Notes under the pieces: generated by a model | What the model was told of the DNA's origin: nothing | Seen by the model: the letters and a program-made list of their open reading frames with translations, nothing else | Database searches by the model: none | Assembly (NCBI GenBank): GCA_963836085.1 | Contig: CAWIHT010000005.1 | Span: 1 to 64,000 of the forward strand | DNA from: JAHEEL01 sp963836085 | GTDB lineage: Bacteria > Actinomycetota > Acidimicrobiia > Spongiisociales > UBA5794 | Direction of reading: 5' to 3' | Length of the DNA stretch: 64,000 nucleotides | Program-made: the position numbers and the translations under genes | Part shown: positions 52,809-61,744 of the stretch, in pieces | Layout of the letters: every line of letters starts with the position of its first letter | Position numbering within the stretch: position 1 is the stretch's first letter

Positions 52809-55556
52809 ATGGCATACGACCACAGGCAGATCGAGCACTACTGGCAGGACCGATGGAGCGAAGACGGCCTCTACCGCTCCGTCGTCGACTGGGACCGCCC
52901 GAAGTACTACGCGCTCACCATGCTCCCGTATCCGTCCGGCGACCTGCACATGGGCCACTGGTACGCCATGACCCCGTCGGATGCCCGGGCGCGCTACATG
53001 CGTATGAAGGGCTTCAACGTGCTCTTTCCCATGGGTTTCGACGCATTCGGCCTCCCCGCCGAGAACGCTGCCGTCCAGCGCAACGTCCATCCGGCTGATT
53101 GGACCTGGGACAACATCGAACGCATGCGCCGTCAGCTCCGGTCGATGGGGGCCATGTACGACTGGGAGCGCGAGATGGTCTCGTGCGATCCCGAGTACTA
53201 CACGTGGACCGAGTGGCTGTTCCGTCGGTTCTTCGAAGGCGACATCGCCTACCGGGGTGAGGCCATCGTCAACTGGTCGCCGACGCTCGAGACCGTGCTC
53301 GCCAACGAGCAGGTGATCGACGGCAAGGACGAACGGACGGGTCAGCCGGTCGTCCAGAGGAAGATGGCGCAGTGGTTCTTCGCAATCACGAAGTACGCCG
53401 ACGAACTCCTCGATTTCTCGACGGTCGACTGGCCGGAGCCGGTCAAGGCGATGCAGACCAACTGGATCGGACGGTCCGAGGGCGCCGAGGTGGTGTTCGG
53501 CACCGAGTCCGGTGAGGACATCACTGTGTTCACCACCCGTCCCGACACCCTGTGGGGTGCGACGTTCATGGTCCTCGCTCCCGAGCATCCGCTCGTCGAC
53601 ACGTTGACCGACGAGGACCACCGGGACGGTGTTGATGCCTATCGGACCGCTTCTGGAGCCCGGTCTGAACTCGAACGGATGGAGGCCGACCGGGAGAAGA
53701 CCGGTGTGTTCACCGGCGGCTACGCCATCAATCCGGTGAACGGCGCCAGGGTTCCCGTCTGGATCGCCGACTACGTCCTCTTGTCATACGGATCCGGAGC
53801 GATCATGGCCGTGCCGGCGCATGACCAGCGAGATTTCGAGTTCGCCCGCCAGTTCGGCCTCCCCATCGTCCCTGTGATCCAGCCGGACGGTGAGGCGCCG
53901 CTCGACGGTGACGCGATGGCCGAAGCGTATGTCGGGCCGGGAACGATGGTCCACAGTGGTCCGATCGACGGCATCGAGACGACCGATGCCAAGGGCCGCG
54001 CCAATCCGTCGGTAGCGGCTGCCATCGACTGGATCGAGGAGAACGACGCGGGCGTCGAAGCCGTCAACTATCGCATGAGGGATTGGCTGATCTCACGGCA
54101 GCGCTATTGGGGGACCCCGATTCCGATGATCTATCGCCAGGACGGCACGATCGAGGCTGAGTCTGACTTGCCGGTGCTGCTCCCCGAGGCGCCGGAATTC
54201 ACCGGCGGACCAAGCCCGCTGGCGACCGATGAATCATTTCTCTCCACGACCGACTCCGAGGGCGAGCCGGCACGTCGTGAGAGCGACACGATGGACACGT
54301 TCATGTGTTCGTCCTGGTACCCCTACCGGTACCTCTCCCCGCACTTCGATGAATACCTGTTCAACCCTGAGGAAGCGGCGTATTGGCTGCCGATCGACAC
54401 CTACACGGGCGGTGCCGAGCACGCCACGATGCATCTGCTGTACACGCGGTTCTTCACAAAGGCGATGCGCGATCTGGGCGTGTTCGAGGACACTGAGCGC
54501 GTCATGGTCGAGCACGGCCGCGACCCCGAGGGACTGTTTGACGAGCCGATGCTCCAGTTGCGCAACCAGGGCCAGATCCTGGGAGAGGAACGCCTGGGAG
54601 ACCGCCTGGTGATCGCCGGCGAGTGGGCCGACGGACGCTTCGTCGCCGAATCGGTGCGGGTCGATGAGCATGCTCAGGACGATGCGGCACCGGTCGTCGG
54701 CCAGTTGATCCGGCGGACCGAGCGGACGCTGCAGGTTCAGACCGCCGATTCCACCGTCACCGTTGAGGTGCCCGACGGGGCCGAGGTCGATGTGCCCGGG
54801 ATTGACGGAGTCAACGACGTCACCCAACTCCGCCATCACCTCGAGGTCCAACGGATGTCCAAGTCCAAGGGCAATGTGGTCAACCCGGATGAGCTCGTCG
54901 AGCGATACGGAGCGGACACCGTCCGCATCTATCTGATGTTCGCTTTCGACTGGGAGAAGGGCGGCCCGTGGGACTCACGCGGGATCGCGGGTGCTCGCCG
55001 GTTCGTCGACGACGTTTGGAGGATCGGGACCACGACGTACGAGCCGCAAGCCCCGACCGATGAGGCTTCACTCGCGCTGCGCAGGGCGGCCCATCAGACC
55101 ATTGACAAGGTCGACCGCGACTTTGAAGCGTTCAAGTGGAACACCGCGGTCGCTGCTCTCATGACGCTCCGCAACGAACTGCTCGAGGCGCGCCGGACGC
55201 GGAAGGTCTCGCTCACGGCCTGGGATGAAGCTGTCGAGGTGCTGCTCCTGTTGCTGGCGCCGATCGCTCCGCACATCTCCGAGGCATTGTGGAACGAGCG
55301 CGGGAGCGACGAGAGCATTCATGTTCAGGCCTGGCCCGAGTCGGATCCGGCGGTCGCTGCCGATCAGCAGGTGACGTTGGTGGTGCAGGTGAACGGAAAG
55401 GTTCGTGACCGCATCGAAGTGTCGCCCGATATCGACGAGGAGGCCGCGGTCGCTGCAGCGATGGGAGCCGAGCGGATTCAGGAGTGGCTGGCAAAGGGTG
55501 AAGTCCGCAAGGTCATCGCCCGTCCACCCAACCTGGTCAACATCGTCGTCACCTGA
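52809..55556 (+). CDS. leuS: Leucyl-tRNA synthetase with enlarged insertion before KMSKS
   Basis: The 915-residue class I synthetase has the HIGH motif in MLPYPSGDLHMGHWYAM near residue 40, the CP1 editing domain (TTRPDTLWGATFMVLAPEHP, YGSGAIMAVPAHDQRDFEFA) and the KMSKS motif as RMSKSKGN near residue 682. Between about 580 and 682, where the leucine-specific domain sits, it has roughly 100 residues of beta-rich sequence (DRLVIAGEWADGRFVAESVR, RTERTLQVQTADSTVTVEVP), about twice the E. coli size. The ATG at 52809 gives the usual MAYDHRQIEHYWQDRW opening. It is alone on the plus strand. Confidence 0.96.
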   Translation: MAYDHRQIEHYWQDRWSEDGLYRSVVDWDRPKYYALTMLPYPSGDLHMGHWYAMTPSDARARYMRMKGFNVLFPMGFDAFGLPAENAAVQRNVHPADWTWDNIERMRRQLRSMGAMYDWEREMVSCDPEYYTWTEWLFRRFFEGDIAYRGEAIVNWSPTLETVLANEQVIDGKDERTGQPVVQRKMAQWFFAITKYADELLDFSTVDWPEPVKAMQTNWIGRSEGAEVVFGTESGEDITVFTTRPDTLWGATFMVLAPEHPLVDTLTDEDHRDGVDAYRTASGARSELERMEADREKTGVFTGGYAINPVNGARVPVWIADYVLLSYGSGAIMAVPAHDQRDFEFARQFGLPIVPVIQPDGEAPLDGDAMAEAYVGPGTMVHSGPIDGIETTDAKGRANPSVAAAIDWIEENDAGVEAVNYRMRDWLISRQRYWGTPIPMIYRQDGTIEAESDLPVLLPEAPEFTGGPSPLATDESFLSTTDSEGEPARRESDTMDTFMCSSWYPYRYLSPHFDEYLFNPEEAAYWLPIDTYTGGAEHATMHLLYTRFFTKAMRDLGVFEDTERVMVEHGRDPEGLFDEPMLQLRNQGQILGEERLGDRLVIAGEWADGRFVAESVRVDEHAQDDAAPVVGQLIRRTERTLQVQTADSTVTVEVPDGAEVDVPGIDGVNDVTQLRHHLEVQRMSKSKGNVVNPDELVERYGADTVRIYLMFAFDWEKGGPWDSRGIAGARRFVDDVWRIGTTTYEPQAPTDEASLALRRAAHQTIDKVDRDFEAFKWNTAVAALMTLRNELLEARRTRKVSLTAWDEAVEVLLLLLAPIAPHISEALWNERGSDESIHVQAWPESDPAVAADQQVTLVVQVNGKVRDRIEVSPDIDEEAAVAAAMGAERIQEWLAKGEVRKVIARPPNLVNIVVT

Positions 55557-55557
55557 C

Positions 55558-55580
55558 GCCACGAACCCAGGGTTCGCGGC
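55558..55580. terminator. Hairpin between convergent leuS and proA-like genes
   Basis: GCC-A-CGAACCC and GGGTTCG-C-GGC pair around a single A, right between the two stop codons, so it can end both transcripts. Its core CGAACCC-A-GGGTTCG is the same as in the inverted-repeat segment at 47251-47392. Confidence 0.65.
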
Positions 55581-55581
55581 A

Positions 55582-57081
55582 CTAGCGGCCGATATTGGCG
55601 TCGTCCTGGGTGACCCTCGTCCGGATCGTGTAGACCGAATCACCGGCGAGGATGCCGCCGCGACCGAACAACCGCCCGTGCTGCCAGTTCGACAGACCGA
55701 GCTCCGGCTTGTCGAGCGCGTACTGACCATCGACCCAGCGGGTGAATCCGTTGCCGACGAACGGAGCGTCGACCAGATCGAAGAACCGATCCTGCTCCCC
55801 GGCGTCATCCGAGATGAGCGACACGACAAAACGGGGGCTGTAGCGGTTGAACCACTCGATAGCGGTGTCAACGGACGGAACAATCGCCAAGGTGACCTCC
55901 GGGCTCTCCTCCCACTCCCACTCTTCGCCGAGACCGCTCTCTTCAATCGGCTCAGCTTGCCGCTCCTCGTGCTCTCCATCAGCCCTGGCGACCGCAACGC
56001 GCCTGGCGAACCATGCCTTGGGGATGGCATCGACGGAGGATTCGAGGACGTGGAGCTTGGGACGCGCTCCCCTGCGGTCCCCCGCCCGCTCGAGCGCATC
56101 GAGGAAGACCGGCACGAGGTCGTCTGCCCGATCGGCGGCGATGCAGCACGTATTGAGCGTGTTGCAGACCTTCCGATCGAGCGAGTGGTAGACCGCCGCG
56201 TCGAACGAGGTTGCGTCTGCGTTCGATCCGGCGACGATCCAGGCGCCTCCGGTGCCGTGGAGGCTCACGGAGTTGCCGGCCTGTCGTGCGACGGCACCGA
56301 GTTGGGCGGTCGCCCCGCCCGAGCCGCGAGCCACGGCGAGCGCAAGCCTCGGATCCGAGAACATGGCCCAGGCCGACGCGTGGGCCGCACTATCGATGAG
56401 CACGGCCGCGCCGTCTGGGAGACCCGTCAGCGTCAACGCGGGGCGGAGGGCATGCTCAACGATCGCTCGGGCCGTCCCGAGTGCATCAGAGCCAATGCGG
56501 AAGACGACCGTGTTTCCGCTGCGGAGGACGCCGGTTGCGTCGGCGAAGACGTTCGGCCGTCCCTCGAAGACGAAGCCGACGACGCCGAGGCCGTCCCGAA
56601 CCTGATCGACCCGCCAGCCGTCATGGCTGACCGTTTCCACGACCGATCCGCGGCCACCGGGTGCGTTCGCCCATGTACGAAGGCCGTCGACCATGTCCGC
56701 ACGCATCTGATCGCTGAGGATGAGGCGCGTCGCCGAACGGCCGCGCGATCGTGCCTTCGCCACGTCGGAGCGGTTCGCCGCCGCGATCGGCGCAAACGAC
56801 ACGTCGTCGGCGAGCGTCGCTGCGAAGAGTTCATAGAACTCGGAGATCTTGGCATCGCTGAGGCCGCCCATCTCATCGAACGCCGCCGTGGCAGCGTCTA
56901 CAGCGGCGGTCGCCACGGATTGCTCGACCGCCGGCACGTGTAACAGCGTCCCGTCCGTCTCCATGACGATCAGAGAGTCTCCCGGTTGGAAGGCCGCTGC
57001 GAGTTCGCTGCTGACTCGCGAGACGCGGTTGCCGCCCCAGACGATCGGCATTCCGGGTGTCAGGTTCTCGATGTGCTCCAT
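55582..57081 (-). CDS. ProA-like aldehyde dehydrogenase (glutamate-5-semialdehyde dehydrogenase family)
   Basis: The 499-residue protein resembles ProA: GVVGFVFEGRPNVFADATGV for nucleotide binding, GNTVVFRIGSDALGTARAI, and the catalytic Cys in DRKVCNTLNTCCIA. It is about 80 residues longer than usual ProA, with an N-terminal extension and an acidic insert (EHEERQAEPIEESGLGEEWE) near residue 375. ProA reduces gamma-glutamyl phosphate in proline synthesis; no proB gene is adjacent, so a related acyl phosphate or aldehyde is possible. Confidence 0.78.
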   Translation of the reverse strand: MEHIENLTPGMPIVWGGNRVSRVSSELAAAFQPGDSLIVMETDGTLLHVPAVEQSVATAAVDAATAAFDEMGGLSDAKISEFYELFAATLADDVSFAPIAAANRSDVAKARSRGRSATRLILSDQMRADMVDGLRTWANAPGGRGSVVETVSHDGWRVDQVRDGLGVVGFVFEGRPNVFADATGVLRSGNTVVFRIGSDALGTARAIVEHALRPALTLTGLPDGAAVLIDSAAHASAWAMFSDPRLALAVARGSGGATAQLGAVARQAGNSVSLHGTGGAWIVAGSNADATSFDAAVYHSLDRKVCNTLNTCCIAADRADDLVPVFLDALERAGDRRGARPKLHVLESSVDAIPKAWFARRVAVARADGEHEERQAEPIEESGLGEEWEWEESPEVTLAIVPSVDTAIEWFNRYSPRFVVSLISDDAGEQDRFFDLVDAPFVGNGFTRWVDGQYALDKPELGLSNWQHGRLFGRGGILAGDSVYTIRTRVTQDDANIGR

Positions 57082-57125
57082 GTTGAGACCCTAGAAGCGT
57101 CCGGTCCCGCATGCGGAGACCGGCA

Positions 57126-57734
57126 TCATGTGAGACGCTCGATCCATGGGTTGTCTGGGTGGGAGCGTTCGATCGCGTCGACCAGCCACGCCTGCCGATC
57201 GTCGGGCAGGAGCGGCGCCACGGTGACAAAATCGGCCTCGTCCCACGGGCGCTGGAGCGGCGCCTTGAACAACATCACGACTTCGGGTGCCAGTGCCGGG
57301 ATTCCCGTAGGCCCGGTCACGATGAGGCGATCCAGCGAGAGGGACACTTCAAGGTTTCTCCGGTATCGCCACACGCCGTTCTCGATCTCTCCGAACAGCA
57401 CTTCGATCCGGTCACCGTTTGCGGCATCGGCGAAGACCTGGTGTACGGGCAGTTCGATCCGGCCCCCATTCCACGTCACAAGGGTTCCCTTGCCGACCAA
57501 GCCTTCGGGATGTGGGATGACTTTGACCATGTCCCGATCAGAGAAGTGGTCGTAGACAGCCCGTTGGTCATCCCGCGCGACGAGGAGGTCGACGTCATGA
57601 TGGGAGCGTGTCGCCGTCTCGACCCACAGGTCGATCGCCCATCCGCCGGCCACGCACCAGGGAACACTCAGACCGTCGACCGGCTTCAGGAGATCAGCGA
57701 GTCTGTCGAAGTCCGCAGGCGCCGCCCGGTTCAC
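57126..57734 (-). CDS. Nucleotidyltransferase-domain protein (aminoglycoside/lincosamide adenylyltransferase-like)
   Basis: The 202-residue protein opens with a minimal nucleotidyltransferase site: VAGGWAIDLWVETATRSHHDVDLLV, which aligns with GGWA..D.. and HxDxD of ANT(2'')-Ia and Lnu-type enzymes, although this short region is shared by many unknown relatives. C-terminal parts include FVTVAPLLPDDRQAWLVDAI. The GTG at 57734 is the start. Drug modification is not implied; most chromosomal members have unknown substrates. Confidence 0.78.
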   Translation of the reverse strand: MNRAAPADFDRLADLLKPVDGLSVPWCVAGGWAIDLWVETATRSHHDVDLLVARDDQRAVYDHFSDRDMVKVIPHPEGLVGKGTLVTWNGGRIELPVHQVFADAANGDRIEVLFGEIENGVWRYRRNLEVSLSLDRLIVTGPTGIPALAPEVVMLFKAPLQRPWDEADFVTVAPLLPDDRQAWLVDAIERSHPDNPWIERLT

Positions 57735-57900
57735 CGCCGACCACCCGACACGGCGACGACGGCTCGAATGGACCGCACAAGGCTCCTTTGCAGCGGGATC
57801 GGCTCAAGCGTACTCGGAGCGATCCAGCTGCCGGGGACGAGCGAACCACCGCATCACCAGGGTCCTACCTCCACCACCGGCTGCTACGATCGAAGGTGAC

Positions 57901-58059
57901 AGCGTACGCATGAGGCGTACAGCGCCCGCTCTGCCCCAGATCCGTCTGGCGGAGCTACCGCAGGACCTGCAATCTCCGTCGACGCTCTGCGCCCGGCTCG
58001 GAACGCACCTCTGGCGGGGCGTCAGCCCCCGACGATCGACGCTTCTGAAGGAGCACCGC
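57901..58059 (+). promoter_or_regulatory. Structured leader region upstream of the peptide/zinc-ribbon pair
   Basis: Four local hairpins can be drawn by eye: GTACGC-ATGAG-GCGTAC, CCAGA-TCCG-TCTGG, GGAG...GCAGG-A-CCTGC...CTCC, and GGGGC-GTCA-GCCCC. A TACGAT box just upstream could be a -10. No long reading frame of coding character lies here. It matches no riboswitch class that I recognise; the number of stems and the short peptide after it suggest a regulated 5' leader. Confidence 0.5.
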
Positions 58060-58107
58060 ATGACCGACACGCTCACCGTGAGCCCCGCAAAGGAGCTGCC
58101 CCGATGA
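58060..58107 (+). CDS. 15-codon leader peptide translationally coupled to the zinc-ribbon gene
   Basis: The frame MTDTLTVSPAKELPR has an AAGGAG ribosome-binding site 6 nt before its ATG, and its TGA overlaps the ATG of the next gene (ATGA). The second gene's own AAAGGAG lies inside the peptide's codons. A short peptide with two strong sites and an exact overlap suggests translational coupling or attenuation. Confidence 0.55.
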   Translation: MTDTLTVSPAKELPR

Positions 58108-58271
58108 AGACGTCTGGATCTCGAGGCACCTCCGACGACCGCCTGCGCTGCACGGCTTGTGGGCATCCGAACCGCGAACACCACGGCAGCCTGGGCTGCA
58201 CAGTCCCGCAGTGCCCCTGCAAGGAGTACGCCGCTCCTGCCGCGCGCAAATCCAGCAGCAGTTCGGCATAG
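58104..58271 (+). CDS. 55-residue zinc-ribbon-like protein
   Basis: The product has Cys/His spacing of a small metal site: LRCTACGHPNREHHGSLGC, then VPQCPCKEYAAP, so CxxC, H/H, C and CxC are in range of one or two zinc ions, and a Ser-rich tail. AAAGGAG lies 8 nt upstream of the ATG. I do not recognise the family; small zinc ribbons act in nucleic-acid or protein binding. The structured leader and coupled peptide suggest tight control. Confidence 0.65.
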   Translation: MKTSGSRGTSDDRLRCTACGHPNREHHGSLGCTVPQCPCKEYAAPAARKSSSSSA

Positions 58272-58440
58272 CGGAGGCGTATCCCTTCCGGTCCATCACC
58301 TTCGACCGTGGAAGTGTCGTGGGCACGAAGCGCCGTCGGCGAAGCGTCGGGCCGCGTTCCTGATCTCTGCCGACCTCCCCGCCCTCATCCCCTATCGAAC
58401 ACCGGCCGGGCGGGGCTTGGGGACCAGCGGGTCGTCGTCT

Positions 58441-59127
58441 TCAGTATCCGCCTTCGGCCGTTTGACCCGTCACGATTTGGACCGAGTTGCTTGTGCCGAT
58501 GCGGTCGGCGCCAGCCTCGATGAGTTCGTAGGCGAACTCCCTCGAGTTGACACCGCCGCTGGCTTTGATCAGGACCTCGTCGCCAACGACCTCACGCATC
58601 AGCAACACATCCTCGACAGTCGCTCCACCCGGCTCCTTGCCGGTTGACGTCTTGATGAAGCGCGCACCTGCGGTCTTCGCGAGGGTGCAGGCGGCCACCT
58701 TCTCCGTGTCCGTGAGGAGCGCCGTCTCTATGATGACCTTGACGGGCTTGTCTCCGCAGGCCTTCACGACCTGCTGGATGTCGTCGAACACCAGGATGTA
58801 GTGCTTGCTCTTGATGGCGCTCACATGAATCACCATGTCAATCTCCTGAGCACCGCGACTCGCGATGGCGTCGTGAGCTTCGAATGCCTTGGCAACGGGT
58901 GTCATCTGGCCGTGTGGGAATCCCACGACGGCTATCGGTATCACGTCCGATCCCGCGAGCTTGCGCGCCACATACTCGACGTCGCCTGAAAAGACACACA
59001 CCGACCGGAAGTGGTACTGCATTGCCTCTTCACAGACCCGGTCGAAGTCTTCCTTCTTCGCGTCCGTCCTGAGCAGCGTGTGGTCGATGACCCGTGCGAG
59101 TTCCCGGTCGTAGTTCTCCTCCGTCAA
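58441..59127 (-). CDS. deoC: Deoxyribose-phosphate aldolase
   Basis: The 228-residue class I aldolase splits 2-deoxyribose 5-phosphate to glyceraldehyde 3-phosphate and acetaldehyde in deoxynucleoside breakdown. Marks are RVIDHTLLRTDA, FRSVCVFSGDVEYVARKLAG, PVKVIIETALLTDTEKV and FIKTSTGKEPGGAT, the last with the Schiff-base Lys. The TTG at 59127 has AGGAGGAACG directly upstream and gives the family N-terminus; longer frames upstream add unrelated residues. Confidence 0.93.
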   Translation of the reverse strand: MTEENYDRELARVIDHTLLRTDAKKEDFDRVCEEAMQYHFRSVCVFSGDVEYVARKLAGSDVIPIAVVGFPHGQMTPVAKAFEAHDAIASRGAQEIDMVIHVSAIKSKHYILVFDDIQQVVKACGDKPVKVIIETALLTDTEKVAACTLAKTAGARFIKTSTGKEPGGATVEDVLLMREVVGDEVLIKASGGVNSREFAYELIEAGADRIGTSNSVQIVTGQTAEGGY

Positions 59128-59250
59128 CGTTCCTCCTGTTGAGACTGCGAGCAACTGTACTCCGAAGCGCAGAGCGCACTTCAAAGTCACCGGCTCAACC
59201 CGCCACGGCTCCGGCGAGGCGCACGCTGGCTCGATCGGCCCCGAACACAC

Positions 59251-59278
59251 TGAAGCCCCTTCCGGAGAAAGGGCTTCA
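59251..59278 (-). terminator. Terminator-like hairpin downstream of the SDR gene
   Basis: TGAAGCCC and GGGCTTCA pair perfectly with more pairing inside (CTTCC/GGAG). It lies between the SDR stop (59389) and the deoC start, and would end SDR transcripts. No T-run. Confidence 0.55.
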
Positions 59279-59388
59279 ACGTCTATCTCTCGGGTGAAGC
59301 TGAGGGATACACCGATCATGCCGCTCGCCGGCCGCGAGGCAGACGCCTTGGCGCGGCTCCGGAGCGAATCAACCGACCGACTCCTCGG

Positions 59389-60087
59389 TCATGACGCCGC
59401 GAACGCCTCCGGTGGGAGCTCTCGCGCACCACGCTCGATACCGTCCACAATGACACCGGCGACAAGGCCGGGATCGAGTCCAGGAGGCATCGTCGGTGCC
59501 ACACCCGCAATCGATCGCTGTACCAAGCCCGTTTCGGTGTGGGGCGGCCGAGCGTCGAGCACGGTGATCCGCTGCCGCCGAAGCTCGCGCCCGAGGGCCA
59601 CAGTCGCCGCGCTCAGGCCCGCCTTCACCGCTGAGTAGGCAGCCATTCCGGCGGTCGGACGTTCGGCGACGACTCCACTGATGTTGACCACGAATCCGCC
59701 CTCCACGTGCGGAATCGCAGCTCGAATCACCCGAAGCGGACCGACCAGATCGGTCGCAACGAGTTCGTCGAGTGCGCTGTCGCTGAGATCTGCGAGCGGC
59801 CCGAACGCCACCACTCCTGCGGCGTTGACGACTCCGTCGAGACCACCGAGTCCGGCGATCGCCGTACCGATGACGTGTTCGACGTGGCGCGGCTCTTGAA
59901 GATCGAATTCGACCGACGGGACGGGCGGTTCGAGCGCGGTCGCCGCCTTGTGGAGTCGGGCTCGGTTGCGGGCGGCGAGCATCACTTTCCCGCCGCGATC
60001 GAGGAGGCGCTGGGCGATCAACGTCCCCAAGTCGCCCGAACCGCCGAGCACCAGCGTGCGTGCGCCGTTGAGGTCTCGTGGTGTCAT
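59389..60087 (-). CDS. Short-chain dehydrogenase/reductase
   Basis: The 232-residue SDR has the cofactor motif VLGGSGDLGTLIAQRLLDRG (TGxxxGxG type with Leu/Gly first), NAAGVV, and the catalytic Ser/Tyr/Lys in NISGVV and AAYSAVKAG. The substrate is unknown. It is convergent with nothing close: the next gene on the left is deoC after a hairpin, and two small membrane-protein genes start to the right on the plus strand. Confidence 0.9.
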   Translation of the reverse strand: MTPRDLNGARTLVLGGSGDLGTLIAQRLLDRGGKVMLAARNRARLHKAATALEPPVPSVEFDLQEPRHVEHVIGTAIAGLGGLDGVVNAAGVVAFGPLADLSDSALDELVATDLVGPLRVIRAAIPHVEGGFVVNISGVVAERPTAGMAAYSAVKAGLSAATVALGRELRRQRITVLDARPPHTETGLVQRSIAGVAPTMPPGLDPGLVAGVIVDGIERGARELPPEAFAAS

Positions 60088-60178
60088 GACCCCTTGATAG
60101 TGGCCACCGTCGCGTTAGCTGCAAGTCATCCGCCGGAGTCCTCTGCTCCGAACAAGAGACAGCAACCCAGGATAGACC

Positions 60179-60412
60179 TTGAGCCACTCACCCTCCGTCA
60201 CATCACCCAGCGCCACGAACCTGTGGAGCAGAATTACGCCATTCCACAAAGCGAAGCTTGTCTTCCTTCTCGCGGCCCTCTTCTCCTTCGCTCTCTCCGT
60301 CACCCTGTGGTTCTTCGTCGACCGGGAGATGGGTCTTTTCGTCGGACTGTGGGTTCCGTCGCTTCTGGCGCTCGGCGCCCTGGTGCTCGTCGGAGAGGAT
60401 GGCTCGCCATGA
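60179..60412 (+). CDS. Small two-helix membrane protein
   Basis: The 77-residue protein has two predicted helices (LVFLLAALFSFALSVTLWFF and LFVGLWVPSLLALGALVLVG) and a short hydrophilic N-terminus. The TTG at 60179 has AGGA 9 nt upstream; no better start exists before the first helix. It is translationally coupled to the next gene by ATGA. The function is unknown. Confidence 0.65.
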   Translation: MSHSPSVTSPSATNLWSRITPFHKAKLVFLLAALFSFALSVTLWFFVDREMGLFVGLWVPSLLALGALVLVGEDGSP

Positions 60413-60594
60413 GCGAGACACTCCTCTTCGGAATCGGTGCGGTGATCTTCGTCCTCGTGAGCTCTGCCATCCTGATGTTCGGCTATGCCCGATTCAACGC
60501 CTTCTACGTTCGCGATCAACACCGAGGAGATGACGTCCTGACTCCAGACCTCGCCGCTACCCCGGGCACCCTGCCAAGCAGCCAGCCCACCTGA
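60409..60594 (+). CDS. Small single-helix membrane protein
   Basis: The 61-residue protein has one N-terminal helix (ETLLFGIGAVIFVLVSSAIL) and a hydrophilic tail. Its ATG overlaps the stop of the 77-residue gene by 4 bp, and it is convergent with the FAD-enzyme gene after it. The function is unknown; the pair may form a small membrane complex. Confidence 0.65.
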   Translation: MSETLLFGIGAVIFVLVSSAILMFGYARFNAFYVRDQHRGDDVLTPDLAATPGTLPSSQPT

Positions 60595-60615
60595 TCACGC
60601 TGCCCGCGCGGCCCG

Positions 60616-61584
60616 TCAGGCAAGGAGAGCGAGGACCATCCGGGAGGCAACGAGACCGGATGTGTACGCGCCTTCCACTCTCGCTCCCGCAAAGAGCTCA
60701 CCGGCAAGCACAACCGGTGCAGCCGCTTCGACCAGCCGCGCCCCATCGTTGCGCGCCGATCGTGGCTGCGCATACCGCCACCGGTGAGTCAGCGCATCGA
60801 TCACGTTGCCGTCATGATGAGGTTGGGCCGCTCTAAGAAGCTCCACCGACCATTCAGCCGGATCCGCCTCGAGATGGTCGGCAGCGAATTGGGCCGACGA
60901 ATGCACCGTGAGGGCCGGGACCGCCGATACGCCCTTCTGCTGATTGTCGGCAAGCCAGGCCACCGGCCCGTCCGGGAAGGCCCGATGACCATCAGGAAGC
61001 CCGGCCGGAGCGTCGAGGACGGCCATGACCGCAAGCGTGGCGTCGTACGCAACAGCAGCGAGCTCCTCGGCGATCGGCCGGGTCGCCAGGCCGCTGCGTT
61101 CCAGCAGCTGGAGGGTCTGCGGAGCCGGCGGAGTGAGAATGGCCGCATCGGCGGTCGCGATCGTCGTGCCTTCTGCAATCGCAGCAACACCGGACCGGGC
61201 GACTGCCATGCGTTCCACGGCGACGCCGGTGATGACGGGAAGCCCTTCACCGAGCACCTCCGGGATACGGCGCATCCCATGCACACCAACATACCGTTCC
61301 TCGATCCCTCGCTCGGGATGTGTGACGCTTTGAGAACGAAGCCACACTCGAGCGGTACCGCGTTCGACAAGGCGGCGAACCTCCGCGGCGAACAGTCCAC
61401 TGCGTACGCTGACATGCTGGGCACCGTGATCGAAAGCTGCTGCACCGATCCGCCGCGTCGCCATGCGGCCCCCAAGCGCCCGGCCCTTATCGATGAGCGT
61501 CACGGCGATTCCCTCGGCAGCGAGGGAACGGCCGGCTGCGAGTCCCGACATGCCGGCACCGACGATCAGAACAGAGGCTCCCAT
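60616..61584 (-). CDS. FAD-dependent renalase-like oxidoreductase
   Basis: The 322-residue protein has an N-terminal FAD site VLIVGAGMSGLAAGRSLAAE, then GRALGGRMATRR and DHGAQHVSVRSGLFAAEVRR. It ends with the C-terminal FAD contact (VVLAGELFAGARVEGAYTSG). This matches bacterial renalase-like NAD(P)/FAD proteins. The ATG at 61584 gives the family start. The substrate is unknown; bacterial renalases oxidise isomers of NAD(P)H. Confidence 0.87.
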   Translation of the reverse strand: MGASVLIVGAGMSGLAAGRSLAAEGIAVTLIDKGRALGGRMATRRIGAAAFDHGAQHVSVRSGLFAAEVRRLVERGTARVWLRSQSVTHPERGIEERYVGVHGMRRIPEVLGEGLPVITGVAVERMAVARSGVAAIAEGTTIATADAAILTPPAPQTLQLLERSGLATRPIAEELAAVAYDATLAVMAVLDAPAGLPDGHRAFPDGPVAWLADNQQKGVSAVPALTVHSSAQFAADHLEADPAEWSVELLRAAQPHHDGNVIDALTHRWRYAQPRSARNDGARLVEAAAPVVLAGELFAGARVEGAYTSGLVASRMVLALLA

Positions 61585-61744
61585 AGACGACGAGCCTAGG
61601 TGGTGCGTGCGTGGGATCGAAGCCCCGCAGACGGCGGCGATGGAAGCCCCCAGAGCGAGATTCGCACCGGACCGGCGCTCGGGCACAGGAGACCACCTCC
61701 ACAGGCCGCGACGGCGCCTGGTCGAGCAAGCCCCACCCAGTTGC

